In this document: piece after piece, positions 56,083-64,000 of the stretch
Layout: each line of letters starts with the position of its first letter
Numbering within the stretch: position 1 is the first letter of the stretch
Source of the DNA: CAIWHR01 sp963709525
GTDB taxonomy: Bacteria > Pseudomonadota > Gammaproteobacteria > Burkholderiales > Casimicrobiaceae
Assembly: GCA_963709525.1 (NCBI GenBank)
Contig: CAVPXB010000008.1
Span: 139,773-203,772, forward strand
DNA: 64,000 nucleotides
Direction of reading: 5' to 3'
Notes under the pieces: generated by a model
The model's input: only the letters and a program-made list of their open reading frames with translations
Told to the model about the DNA's origin: nothing
Databases searched by the model: none
Made by a program: the position numbers and the translations under genes

Positions 56083-56949
56083 ATGCAAGCCTTGAACTAC
56101 GAACTGAAGCAACTGTGTGCCCGCAATCGCGACGGCAGCTTTGCCACCCAGGCCGACCGGGAACGCATCCTGACGCTCATCGCCAACCAACTGCGGGAGA
56201 TGGGCTTCGTCAACATGCGTGTCCAGAGCCTGAAGCCCAAACACGTGGAGGCGCTCGCGCAGCGCTGGCTGGCCGAAGGATTGTCCGCAGGGACCCTCAA
56301 GAACCGCATGGCGGCCCTGCGCTGGTGGGCAGAAAAGATTGGCAAGCCCAACGTCGTCGCCAAGAGCAACGATGTCTACGGCATTCCCGATCGGCGCTAT
56401 GTCACCAACGTCAGCAAAGCCCGCGAGCTCACCTCCGGCGATCTCGCGCAGGTCACCGACCCGTACACACGCATGTCGCTCCGACTGCAGGCGACCTTTG
56501 GCCTGCGGCGGGCAGAGTCCCTCAAGATCCGTCCGGGGTGGGCAGACTGCGGCGACACCTTGGCGCTGAAGGCCAGCTGGGCCAAAGGCCGTCGCGCCCG
56601 CGAGATCCCGATCCGCAATACCGAGCAACGCCTCGTCCTGGACGAGGTGAAGAGGTTTGCCGGCAGGGGTAGTCTCATACCGGCCGACCGGACCTACGTG
56701 CAGCAGCTGCACCGTTTCGAGTACCAGTGCGACCGGGCGGGCATCCACCGGGTACATGGTCACCGCCACCAGTACGCGCAGGAGCGCTACCGTGAACTCA
56801 CCGGCTGGTCCGCACCGGCGGTCGGTGGACCGCGATCGAGACAGCTTAGGCCCGAGCAGAAGTTGATCGATCGCGAGGCGCGGCTGACCATCAGCCGCGA
56901 GCTCGGACACGAGAGGGAGCAGGTCACTGCCATCTACTGCGGACGGTAG
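56083..56949 (+). CDS. Tyrosine recombinase (phage-type integrase, N-terminal SAM-like and Integrase_1 domains)
   Basis: 288 aa. Core-binding N-terminus (MRVQSLKPKHVEALAQRWLAEGLSAGTLKNRMAALRWW) and catalytic domain with first arginine in FGLRRAESLKI, HGHRHQYAQERY, GHEREQVTAIY with the nucleophile tyrosine. GAGGCGACG precedes the ATG. Last gene of the AlpA - primase element; likely catalyses its integration. Confidence 0.9.
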   Translation: MQALNYELKQLCARNRDGSFATQADRERILTLIANQLREMGFVNMRVQSLKPKHVEALAQRWLAEGLSAGTLKNRMAALRWWAEKIGKPNVVAKSNDVYGIPDRRYVTNVSKARELTSGDLAQVTDPYTRMSLRLQATFGLRRAESLKIRPGWADCGDTLALKASWAKGRRAREIPIRNTEQRLVLDEVKRFAGRGSLIPADRTYVQQLHRFEYQCDRAGIHRVHGHRHQYAQERYRELTGWSAPAVGGPRSRQLRPEQKLIDREARLTISRELGHEREQVTAIYCGR

Positions 56950-57361
56950 CAGTCCGTCGAATTTGAGGCCCGTTTACTTCGGCTTTTTGGCCCGCGACGA
57001 CTCATCTGGCGACTGCGTCGGGAAGAGGTGGAAGAAAGTGCGCTACAAACGGGGGGCGAAGTGAGCGCTGTGATGCGATCCAGCCTCGGTCTAGATCCGG
57101 CGGCAAGGCTCGTAGTTGTGCGCGCGATCGCACCACTTGCTATCTGTCGTTGGTCGCTTGCGTCAGCGCGGCGGAGACGCCAAGTCAGCGGGAGTTCATA
57201 GGCGGCTGCCGGCCATTCTGCACAGCTTCAAATGACGGTCAGGAGCGATCCTCCGACCGTACGCCCCAAGCGGCCAAGGCCCCGAGCTTACAAAGGCTGA
57301 TGACTCCGATAGCCTGGATTCACGAGAGAGGAACGCCCACTGCCTACCATCTGCGTGGTCG
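56950..57361. other. Gap right of the recombinase
   Basis: 412 bases; no gene, tRNA or clear repeat seen. The right end of the element should lie here but I could not find a match to the tRNA-like text at 52223-52245. Confidence 0.5.
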
Positions 57362-58171
57362 TCATGGAACTGTCGGGTGACTCGAAGTTGAGCGCCGTTC
57401 AATCCGCCAGGCGAGCAATCCGATCTCGACGACGCTTTGGTCCACGAGTTGGTCGCGAACGCTCGTCTTTGAAAGCTCGCGTCGGAGCAGGCCGAGGTCG
57501 GCGTCCACGCCTCGGACAAAGAGGTGGTCCGCCGCATCTCGGATCGCGGCGGCCGCTGACCGCGTCCGGTTCCAGGTCTCACTCCAATAGATCGGCTCCG
57601 GATCGCGCCCGAGCGTTCTCAAGCACTGCACCCCCAGCGGTACGCCGGTCGGCACCTGCCATGGCACATCGTGCGCGGCGAAGGCGGTTTCCAGCCACGG
57701 ATCGTGCCGCTCGCGGCCCCACCCGATGAACACGCACCATCCGCGACTGCAGGCTTCCATCCGGGCAAAGTCGGTCACCTCGCGGAAACTCGGCACCATC
57801 TGCGCGCAAACGACATCGAAGGCGCCGCTGCAGCCCGCTGCTTCCTGATCAAAGAAGCGCCAGTCGGCCCGGACCGTCGCAATCCTCCGAGGTTTCGCCG
57901 CTTCGTTCAATCGGTCCAGCATCGCTGCGGAGATATCGAGCGCCGTAACCACCGCCCCCTGTTCTGCGGCGTATAGCGCCAGTGCTCCCGTTCCGGCGCC
58001 GATGTCGAGCAGTTGCCGAGCGGGCCCCGGGCGCGCGTCAAACGGCAGACGCGCCAGCCGCCGCAGCAGTCGCTCGCGCTGAATGGGCTCGCGTGGATCG
58101 GGAAACTCCGCCGCGCGCGCGTCCCAGAATGCCGCTTGCCTCTCCAGGTCCGGCTGAACCGATTTGGTCAT
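57362..58171 (-). CDS. Class I SAM-dependent methyltransferase
   Basis: 269 aa. Motif I LLDIGAGTGALALYAAEQGA, motif II ALDISAAMLDRL, then FDVVCAQMVPSF. The start MTKSVQPDLERQAAFWD at 58171 follows an ACGGAG site; a longer frame upstream is not credible. Divergent from the ABC binding-protein gene, sharing the AT-rich box between them. Possibly modifies a metallophore or its carrier, but that is inference. Confidence 0.83.
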   Translation of the reverse strand: MTKSVQPDLERQAAFWDARAAEFPDPREPIQRERLLRRLARLPFDARPGPARQLLDIGAGTGALALYAAEQGAVVTALDISAAMLDRLNEAAKPRRIATVRADWRFFDQEAAGCSGAFDVVCAQMVPSFREVTDFARMEACSRGWCVFIGWGRERHDPWLETAFAAHDVPWQVPTGVPLGVQCLRTLGRDPEPIYWSETWNRTRSAAAAIRDAADHLFVRGVDADLGLLRRELSKTSVRDQLVDQSVVEIGLLAWRIERRSTSSHPTVP

Positions 58172-58221
58172 TTGCAAGCACTCCGTTAGCAGATAGCGAG
58201 GGCCAAGCGTCCGCTCCTGCG

Positions 58222-58246
58222 CTATCATAACAATTGAGATTATCTT
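58222..58246. promoter_or_regulatory. Fur-like AT-rich box in the divergent promoter
   Basis: On the minus strand GATAATCTCAATTGTTATG agrees with the 19-base Fur consensus at 13 positions. It sits between the divergent methyltransferase and SBP genes in very GC-rich DNA. Fur, or Zur/Mur, control of the metal-uptake genes is the natural reading. Confidence 0.5.
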
Positions 58247-58268
58247 CCTACGCACTCCGGAGGGGTAG

Positions 58269-59836
58269 ATGCTGCTGCGCAGTTGCATCCTGGGGGTTGC
58301 CACCGCGCTGGTGCTGGTTGCCAGCGTCGCCGCGAGCGAACAACCGCGGCGTGGCGGTACAGCGGTGGTGGCCGTCTCGGGCGATCCGGGGCACCTCAAC
58401 CCGGCCATATCATCGGCGGGGCCGCTTGCACGCGGTGGCCGACTCGATCTACAACGGACTGGTGGCGCTCGACCGCGACGGGACGCCGCGCCCCGATCTT
58501 GCGCGCTCGTGGGACTTCGCGCCGGATGGGCGAACCGTCACTTTTCGCCTGGTCGAGGGTGTGCGCTGGCACGATGGCGAGCCGTTCACCTCCGCCGATG
58601 TCAAGTTCAGCTTCGAGGAAGCACTGTTCCGCTTCCACGCTCGCGCCCGCGCCGGCCTCGCCCCTGCGGTCGAGTCCATCGAAACGCCGGACGCGAAGAC
58701 GGTGGTGTTCAGGCTGCGCCGACCGCACCCGGCGTTGCTGCGACAACTCGACGTGACCGAAGCGCCGATCATTCCCCGCCATGTGTACGCCGGCAAAGAT
58801 CTCAACCAGAACCCGGCGAACCTGCGGCCCGTCGGCACCGGGCCATTTCGCTTCGAGAGCTACAGTCGCGACGATCAGGTCGTGTTGGTGCGCAATCCCG
58901 GCTATTTCAAGGCGAACCTCCCCCGGCTCGATCGCCTGGTGTTCCGCATCCTGCCGAACGCGAATACCCAGCTGAATGCGTTTCTCGCCGGCGAGGTGGA
59001 CATGCTCGCCCGCGTGTCGGCCATCGATGCCCAGCGGCTCAAGGGCCAGCCGGTCACAATGGTCGACACCCAAGCCGGCGCCGGGGGCGCGAACTGCATC
59101 ATGACGCTGTCGTTCAACCTGGAGCGGCCGCGGATGGCAGATCTGCATGTCCGGCAAGCGTTCGCACACGCCATCGACCGCGAGCAGATCCTGCGGCTGG
59201 TGATCTTCGGACAGGGCCGCGTCGCCGCAGCACCGATCAGCACCGGCATCGGCTGGGCCCATCTGCGCGGGCGCGCTCGACGCCTTCCGGTTCGACCCGT
59301 CGACCGCCAATCGGCTGCTTGACGAAGCCGGTCTCCTGCGCGGGCCGGACGGCGTGCGTGCGACCTTCGACATCCTGCACTTCCCGGCCTTTGCCCGCTA
59401 TTCGGAGCTGATGCGCCAGCATCTCGCACCTGTCGGCATCGCTTTGCGGGTCCGCACGATGGACCCCGCGGCTTTCGCGCAGACCGTTTTCGCGCAGCGT
59501 GACTTTGATCTGGCGTTGATTTCGTATTGCAACGGCGTCGACCCGGAGATCGGCGTGCGCCGGATGTTTCATTCGAGCGCCATCGGCAACGTTCCGTTCT
59601 CCAATGCCGCCGCCTTCCGCGACGCCGAAGTGGACCGGCTATTCGATGTCGCAGGGTCAACCGTCGATCAGGCAGCCCGGGGTCAGGCCTATCGCGCCGC
59701 GCAGCGCCGCATCGCCGTCCAGTTGCCCTATTGGTGGCTGGTCGAGACCGACTTCACGGCAGCATGGCGCAGCGATCTGGCGGATTTCGAACCCTGGTCG
59801 GGGCAATTTGCCGAGACCGCCTGGCGTCGGCATTGA
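58269..59836 (+). CDS. ABC transporter substrate-binding protein, SBP_bac_5 (peptide/nickel) family (two frameshifts)
   Basis: About 520 aa with a signal peptide. After a shift near 58425 the typical text runs (VADSIYNGLVALDRDGTPRPDLARSWDFAPDGRTVTFRLVEGVRWHDGEPFTSADVKFSFEE ... PVGTGPFRFESY). A second shift near 59272 precedes RLLDEAGLL and SELMRQHLAPVGIALRVR. GGAGGGG before the ATG. Binds peptides, opines or metal-ligand complexes; with Zn-type permease and TonB receptor genes nearby, a metallophore is plausible. Confidence 0.85.
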
Positions 59837-60795
59837 TCCGCTACGCGATCGGCAGGATCACGCTGGGCCTGATTGCCGTCTGGTTGGCGGCAAGCCTCGC
59901 CTTCATCCTCGTGCATCTGGCGCCGGGCGGTCCTGCTGCGGCGCTTGGCGGCGATTACGGCGCGCCCGGTCATCTGGAGGAGGTGACGCACGCTTTTGGC
60001 CTCGATCGGCCGTTGCCCGCAATCTACGTCGATTGGTTGCGTCGGATTGTTCAGGGCGACCTCGGTATGTCCTTCCGTTCGCAAGTTCCGGTGGCGACGC
60101 TCATCGCCGAACGCGCGCCTGTCACCATTGCGTTGATGGTGCCGGCGCTGATCCTGGCCACGCTGGCCGGGCTGGTTTTGGGGCTTGCGGCCGCCGATAT
60201 GCGACGAGGTTCCAGCATCGTGGCCGGTGTGCTTGCGGGCCTGCATGCAGTCCCGAGCTATGTCATCGCGCAGGGGTTGGTGGTCGTCTTCGCGCTCGGA
60301 CTCGGCTGGTTCCCCGTCCAGGGACTGGTCGATCCCCGTGCGCACGCAACCGGACTGGGTCAGATTGTTGGTATGGCATGGCGGCTGACGTTGCCGGTGC
60401 TTTCGCTCGCGACGCTGCAACTCGCCTTTGTGGCGCTATTGGTTCAGGCGCGTGTCGCGGAGGAGTTGCGTCGACCCTACATCGTCACGGCGCTGGCGAA
60501 AGGGTTGACCCACTCCGCTGCCAAGCGCGGCCACGCGTTACCCAATGCGGCGCTGCCCCTGGTCACGTTGATCGGGTGGCGCTTCAGTGCCATCGTCGGC
60601 GGTTCCGTGGTGATCGAGACGGTGTTCGCGCTCCCGGGTCTCGGCCGGTTGGCGGTAACCTCGGCCGCCGCCCGCGACTTTCCGACGGTGATCGGTGTCG
60701 TCCTGGTCAGTTGCGCGGTGGTGGTGGCGGTGAACGTGGTGGTGGACCTGATCGCCTTTCGTCTTGATCCGCGCATCACCAAGGCACGCAGGTGA
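59833..60795 (+). CDS. ABC permease, DppB/NikB type
   Basis: 320 aa, TTG start overlapping the SBP stop. Six membrane helices; the EAA loop AKGLTHSAAKRGHALPNAALPLVTLIG and FALPGLGRLAV mark it. Forms the inner-membrane channel with the next gene. Confidence 0.88.
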   Translation: MIRYAIGRITLGLIAVWLAASLAFILVHLAPGGPAAALGGDYGAPGHLEEVTHAFGLDRPLPAIYVDWLRRIVQGDLGMSFRSQVPVATLIAERAPVTIALMVPALILATLAGLVLGLAAADMRRGSSIVAGVLAGLHAVPSYVIAQGLVVVFALGLGWFPVQGLVDPRAHATGLGQIVGMAWRLTLPVLSLATLQLAFVALLVQARVAEELRRPYIVTALAKGLTHSAAKRGHALPNAALPLVTLIGWRFSAIVGGSVVIETVFALPGLGRLAVTSAAARDFPTVIGVVLVSCAVVVAVNVVVDLIAFRLDPRITKARR

Positions 60796-61613
60796 TGGGG
60801 CGTTGGCGCCAATTGAAGCAGGTTCTCAGAGGCCGCCGCACCATGGTTGCCGTGGCGCTGGTGGTCGGGGTGGCGATCCTGGTGCTCGCGCCGGCCGGGG
60901 ACCTGTATGGCATCCCATCCGCTGACCCCTTGCTGTCGCCGAACCTTTCGCACCCCTTTGGGACCGACGACCTGGGACGCGACCTGCTGCTTGCGGTCGC
61001 GCAGGGCGCGCGCACCTCGCTGCTCGTGGGCACCGGCGTGACGCTGGTCGCGCTGATGCTGGGCGTCGGCGTCGGGCTCACCGCCGGGCTCGGGTCCCCG
61101 CTGGTGGACGAACTGCTGATGCGCGGGGTCGACGTGGTCGCGAGTCTTCCGACGCTCATCATTGCCATCCTGGTCGCTGCCCTTTTTGGCGGCTCCATTG
61201 CGGCGCTTGTTCTGGTGATGGGGCTGACTCGCTGGCCGATTGTCGCGCGCCTGGTGCGAGTCGAAACCGCGAGCCTTCGGACCAGGGAATTCGTGCTTGC
61301 GTCGCATGCGCTCGGGGCACCGCCCGTGTACATTGCGACGCGCCATATCCTGCCGCATGCGGCCACCGCGGCACTGGCCGCGACCGGCATCCTGTTCGGC
61401 GGCGCACTCGTCTCCGAGGCCGCCCTCGCGTTCGTGGGCCTCGGCGATCCGTCGGTCACCAGCCTTGGCCAACTGGCCGCCAACGGCTTTGTCTTCGTCA
61501 GTCACGCGCCGTGGATGTGGATGGCACCCGCTGCCACCATCGTCCTTCTGACCGTCACGGTTGCCGTTGTCGCGGATCACACTCGGCAGCCAATGGACGC
61601 GAACATCGAGTGA
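60795..61613 (+). CDS. ABC permease, DppC/NikC type
   Basis: 272 aa. N-terminal helix, HPFGTDDLGRDLLLAVAQGARTSLLVG motif, EAA loop ASHALGAPPVYIATRHILPHAATAALAATGI and ALAFVGLGDPSVTSLGQLA. The ATG overlaps the previous stop. No ATPase gene (DppD/F, NikD/E) follows, so the ATPases must be encoded elsewhere or lie in deleted DNA. Confidence 0.88.
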   Translation: MGRWRQLKQVLRGRRTMVAVALVVGVAILVLAPAGDLYGIPSADPLLSPNLSHPFGTDDLGRDLLLAVAQGARTSLLVGTGVTLVALMLGVGVGLTAGLGSPLVDELLMRGVDVVASLPTLIIAILVAALFGGSIAALVLVMGLTRWPIVARLVRVETASLRTREFVLASHALGAPPVYIATRHILPHAATAALAATGILFGGALVSEAALAFVGLGDPSVTSLGQLAANGFVFVSHAPWMWMAPAATIVLLTVTVAVVADHTRQPMDANIE

Positions 61614-61765
61614 CGGGTTTCCAGATCGCGCAACGTTCGCTTGGGTCGTTCTTGCCCTCAGCCATGAACCTGTCGAGACCGGCCACGAGCCGCCCCACCG
61701 CAGGTTCTATGCAAGCAGCTGTTCAACTGCGTTGCAGACGTTCGGGCAGCTGGTTGCCAGTACGG

Positions 61766-62438
61766 TCATTCGGGAACGGCGATCGCTCGGGGCGTCACGG
61801 CGTACCAGATCAGCGCAAGCACCGCGAGCGCCCAGACGATGGCCGGTTCACTCGGCAGATCGAGTGCCGCCGACACGCCAAGGCCGACTGCGTAGCCAAC
61901 CGCACCCAACATCCACACCGCAATCATGCGTCGTCCTGGTGCCATCGCGCGTGTCGCCAGCGGCGGGACGATCAAGGTCGCAAATACGAGGTATACGCCG
62001 ACCAGTTGCACGGAGATGGTGACGGCGCACGCAAAGAGCGCGTAGAACCCCACCCGCCACAATTGCCTTCGCCATCCGAACCACAGGGCCAGGATGCCCG
62101 CATAGACGAGTGCTGCCCAGCCGAGCCGGGCGGGTTGCACCCGAAGAATCTGGCCGACCAGGAGATCGCGCAGGTGTTCGCTGCCGTGGAGTTTGGAGGC
62201 CAATAGGAGCGCGCCCCGGTTGCGGCAAGCACGAACACGACGCCGATGATGGCCTCCTGGACATCGGGCCAGACCCGCTCGGTCCAGGTGAGGAGCAGCG
62301 CGCCGCCGAGCGCTGCTGCAAGCGTGGCGTTTTTTACTGCCATGCCCTCGGCCTCAATCCGAGCTGGTCCGCGACCAAGACGCCGCAGCCCGCGATTTGC
62401 GCAATGGCAAGGTCGATGAATACGATGCCCCGCGCCGG
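61766..62438 (-). pseudogene. ZnuB-type metal ABC permease, 5' end missing
   Basis: Reads GIVFIDLAIAQIAGCGVLVADQLG, then (shift near 62340) AALGGALLLTWTERVWPDVQEAIIGVVFVLAATGA, then (shift near 62212) LLASKLHGSEHLRDLLVGQILRVQP and so on to the normal end. The first 40 or so residues of the family are absent, because the sequence changes at about 62438 to an unrelated gene fragment of opposite strand. Confidence 0.75.
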
Positions 62439-62920
62439 GCCCGGACGGCAATATCGTCGTGCGCCCGGGCGCGCGCATTCCGCTGATTCCAGGCAATCTC
62501 TTCAAGGCCTATGCCGACTGGGACATCACCGGGCAGGTTGCGGTGATCGTCGACCTGCTGGCGGCCTCGGGGTTTTATGCGCGCGGCAACGAGAACAACC
62601 AGCACCAGCCCGATGGCGTCTACTACCTCGGCCCGGGCAAGACGCCGGGCTACACGGTGGTCAACATCGGGGGAGATTGGCGCCCTGCGCCGGGGCTTCG
62701 AGTTCATCCAGATCAACAACCTGTTCGATACGCAGTATTACACATCCGCACAACTGGGCGCCACCGGTTTCACCGACGCCGGCAACTTTATCGCACGACC
62801 GTTCGCAACGCCGGTGCTCGACGGGCGCGGCCGGTCGTGCACGCGACTTTCTTTTCCCCGGGCGCGCCGCGAACCGCATGGATTGGCGTGAGCTACGCCT
62901 TTGACAAGTTGGCGATCTGA
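62438..62920 (+). pseudogene. TonB-dependent receptor C-terminal fragment (frameshifted)
   Basis: GPDGNIVVRPGARIPLIPGNLFKAYADWDI ... FYARGNENNQHQPDGVYYLGPGKTPGYTVVNIGGDWRP, then (shifts near 62695 and 62830) FIQINNLFDTQYYTSAQLGATGF and TAWIGVSYAFDKLAI. This is the last 150 or so residues of an outer-membrane receptor; the plug and most of the barrel are missing at the 62438 junction. Confidence 0.75.
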
Positions 62921-63016
62921 GACTTCAGGCTGACGAACCCTGCCGCATCCGGCGCCGAACGCGCGCACGTGGCTGTCAACGGTTCTCCGGCGCGCGGAGC
63001 TGGCCTCGACAAGAGA

Positions 63017-63883
63017 TCAGGGCTCCGGCTCCAAGCACGATTCGTCGAGATCCGCCGCAATCAGCAACTCGCCACAAAATCGCGCCGAACCTCTTTTTCG
63101 AGTGTCGCTAGCATCGTTCCGTCCGGGCGTGGCCGATGATGCGTCAGCACGAGCTTCTCACGCCTGCTCTGGTAGCGATCTTGCCGACGGTGTCGCCGCA
63201 AGCCAGCGTGTATTGCGCAAGCCGGCGGAAGTGCTCGAGTCAATTTCCGCCTCCGCGAGATAGCAGCACTGGACCAGCACGTCGGCGCCGGCGGCGAGTC
63301 GGTCGAGCCCCCCGCAATCAACGGTATCGCCGCTGATCGCGATGACCTTGCCGTCCGCCTCGAATCGGTACCCGTAGCAGGTCCAGCGTTTGACGAAGGC
63401 CGGCGGAAGGGCGAGGTGGTGCCCATGGACCACGACATCCGCCATGACGCGCCAGGCACCGGCATCATGAACCACGCCGGGCACGCAGTCGGTCACGACG
63501 ACCGGCTGCCATCCGCCGAACGAGGGCTCACCTTCGCTGCGCCATTCGATGTCCTTGTCGTAGACCTGTGTCAGCAGGGCATCGGCGATTCGCCGGGTCT
63601 CGGGTGGTCCGAACACCCGGAGCGCTTCACGGCGCCCTGCGGGCCACGTCGACAACGCGACATCGTAGAGGTCCCCGATGTGGTCGAAATGGTGATGCGT
63701 GATGAAGACAGGGTTGATCGACGGCAAGGCAATGCCCGCGCGGACAAGCTGGACGACCACGCCCCGTCCGGCATCGAAGAGGATGTTCTCGTCGCCATAC
63801 CGGATAAGGGTCGCAGGTCCGCATCGATGGGGATCCGGTCTTGGGCCTCCGGTTCCCAGAAGGACGACGCTGAGTCGCTTCAT
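63017..63883 (-). CDS. MBL-fold metallo-hydrolase (frameshifted)
   Basis: About 288 aa RNase Z/arylsulfatase-like beta-lactamase fold: LLGTGGPRPDPHRCGPATLIRY, FDAGRGVVVQL, zinc motif THHHFDHIGDL, SGDTVDCGGLDRLA and the late LVLTHHRPRP. Shifts near 63225 and 63068 are needed to reach the end (LLIAADLDESCLEPEP). Soluble; substrate unknown. Lies next to a Bug receptor gene. Confidence 0.8.
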
Positions 63884-63900
63884 CGAAGAGGCGCGACGTG

Positions 63901-64000
63901 CTATTCGTCGATGGTGAAGCCAGTGGAGCGGATGACAACGCCCCAGCGCTGAGCGTCTTCGCGAACGGTTCGACTGAATTCGTCCGGCGTCGTGGCCAAT
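63901..64000 (-). CDS. Bug/TctC-family receptor, C-terminal part only
   Basis: Last 32 residues, LATTPDEFSRTVREDAQRWG then VVIRSTGFTIDE, a typical end for these receptors. The gene continues beyond the window and reads into the MBL gene, which starts 18 bases after its stop. Confidence 0.75.
   Translation of the reverse strand, partial: LATTPDEFSRTVREDAQRWGVVIRSTGFTIDE

Overview
The window reads as chromosomal DNA of a GC-rich betaproteobacterium (Burkholderiales/Rhodocyclales-like). The signs are Bug/TctC-type solute receptors, an N-type ATPase operon, betaproteobacterial two-component systems and very high GC third positions. No rRNA or complete tRNA gene is visible. Many conserved genes need one or more single-base shifts to read through (cusA, cusS, the patatin gene, most atp genes, arrA, arrB, an ABC binding protein, the MBL gene). 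Family-specific sequence resumes after each shift, and two shifts in arrA compensate each other. I therefore read most of them as indel errors in a draft assembly rather than decay, and I annotate those genes across the shifts.

Layout. 1-9 kb: copper/silver efflux cusCBA plus cusF on the minus strand, divergent from cusRS. 9-12 kb: a Bug receptor, glucarate dehydratase and a garR remnant. 12-17 kb: an IorAB-type molybdenum hydroxylase and an M3 peptidase. 17-21 kb: a YbaK deacylase and a 1139-residue protein that I take to be a pyrophosphate-type PEP carboxykinase. 21-32 kb: ankyrin and HbpS/GlcG proteins, a FixL/FixJ-like pair, a membrane Mrr-like nuclease, a CBS protein, a PlpD-like patatin, a SYLF protein and a haloacid dehalogenase. 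32.3-49.5 kb is entirely minus strand: yecH-like, arsM, arrA-arrB-arrD (arsenate reductase/anaerobic arsenite oxidase clade), arsR, dsbB, arsC, acr3, an ECF sigma factor, the N-ATPase operon atpDCQBEFAG and an ArsP-type permease with a small thioredoxin. 49.7-57 kb is accessory DNA: an AAA ATPase fragment, two toxin-antitoxin modules, an att-like site with a tRNA 3'-end look-alike, and a small element AlpA - primase/helicase - tyrosine recombinase. 57-64 kb: a metal or peptide uptake region (methyltransferase, SBP, two permeases, a truncated ZnuB-type permease, a truncated TonB receptor), an MBL hydrolase and the end of another Bug receptor.

How it fits together. The 34-49 kb block combines arsenic respiration (Arr/Arx catalytic subunits and chaperone, with an FNR-type palindrome upstream), detoxification (ArsC reduces arsenate, ACR3 exports arsenite, ArsM methylates it), thiol-redox partners (DsbB, mini-thioredoxin), regulators (ArsR, ECF sigma) and a second rotary ATPase. 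Neither a membrane quinol subunit for Arr/Arx nor the AtpR subunit of the N-ATPase is present. This block, the PPi-PEPCK candidate and a 41-bp perfect inverted repeat inside the primase gene are the most interesting items.
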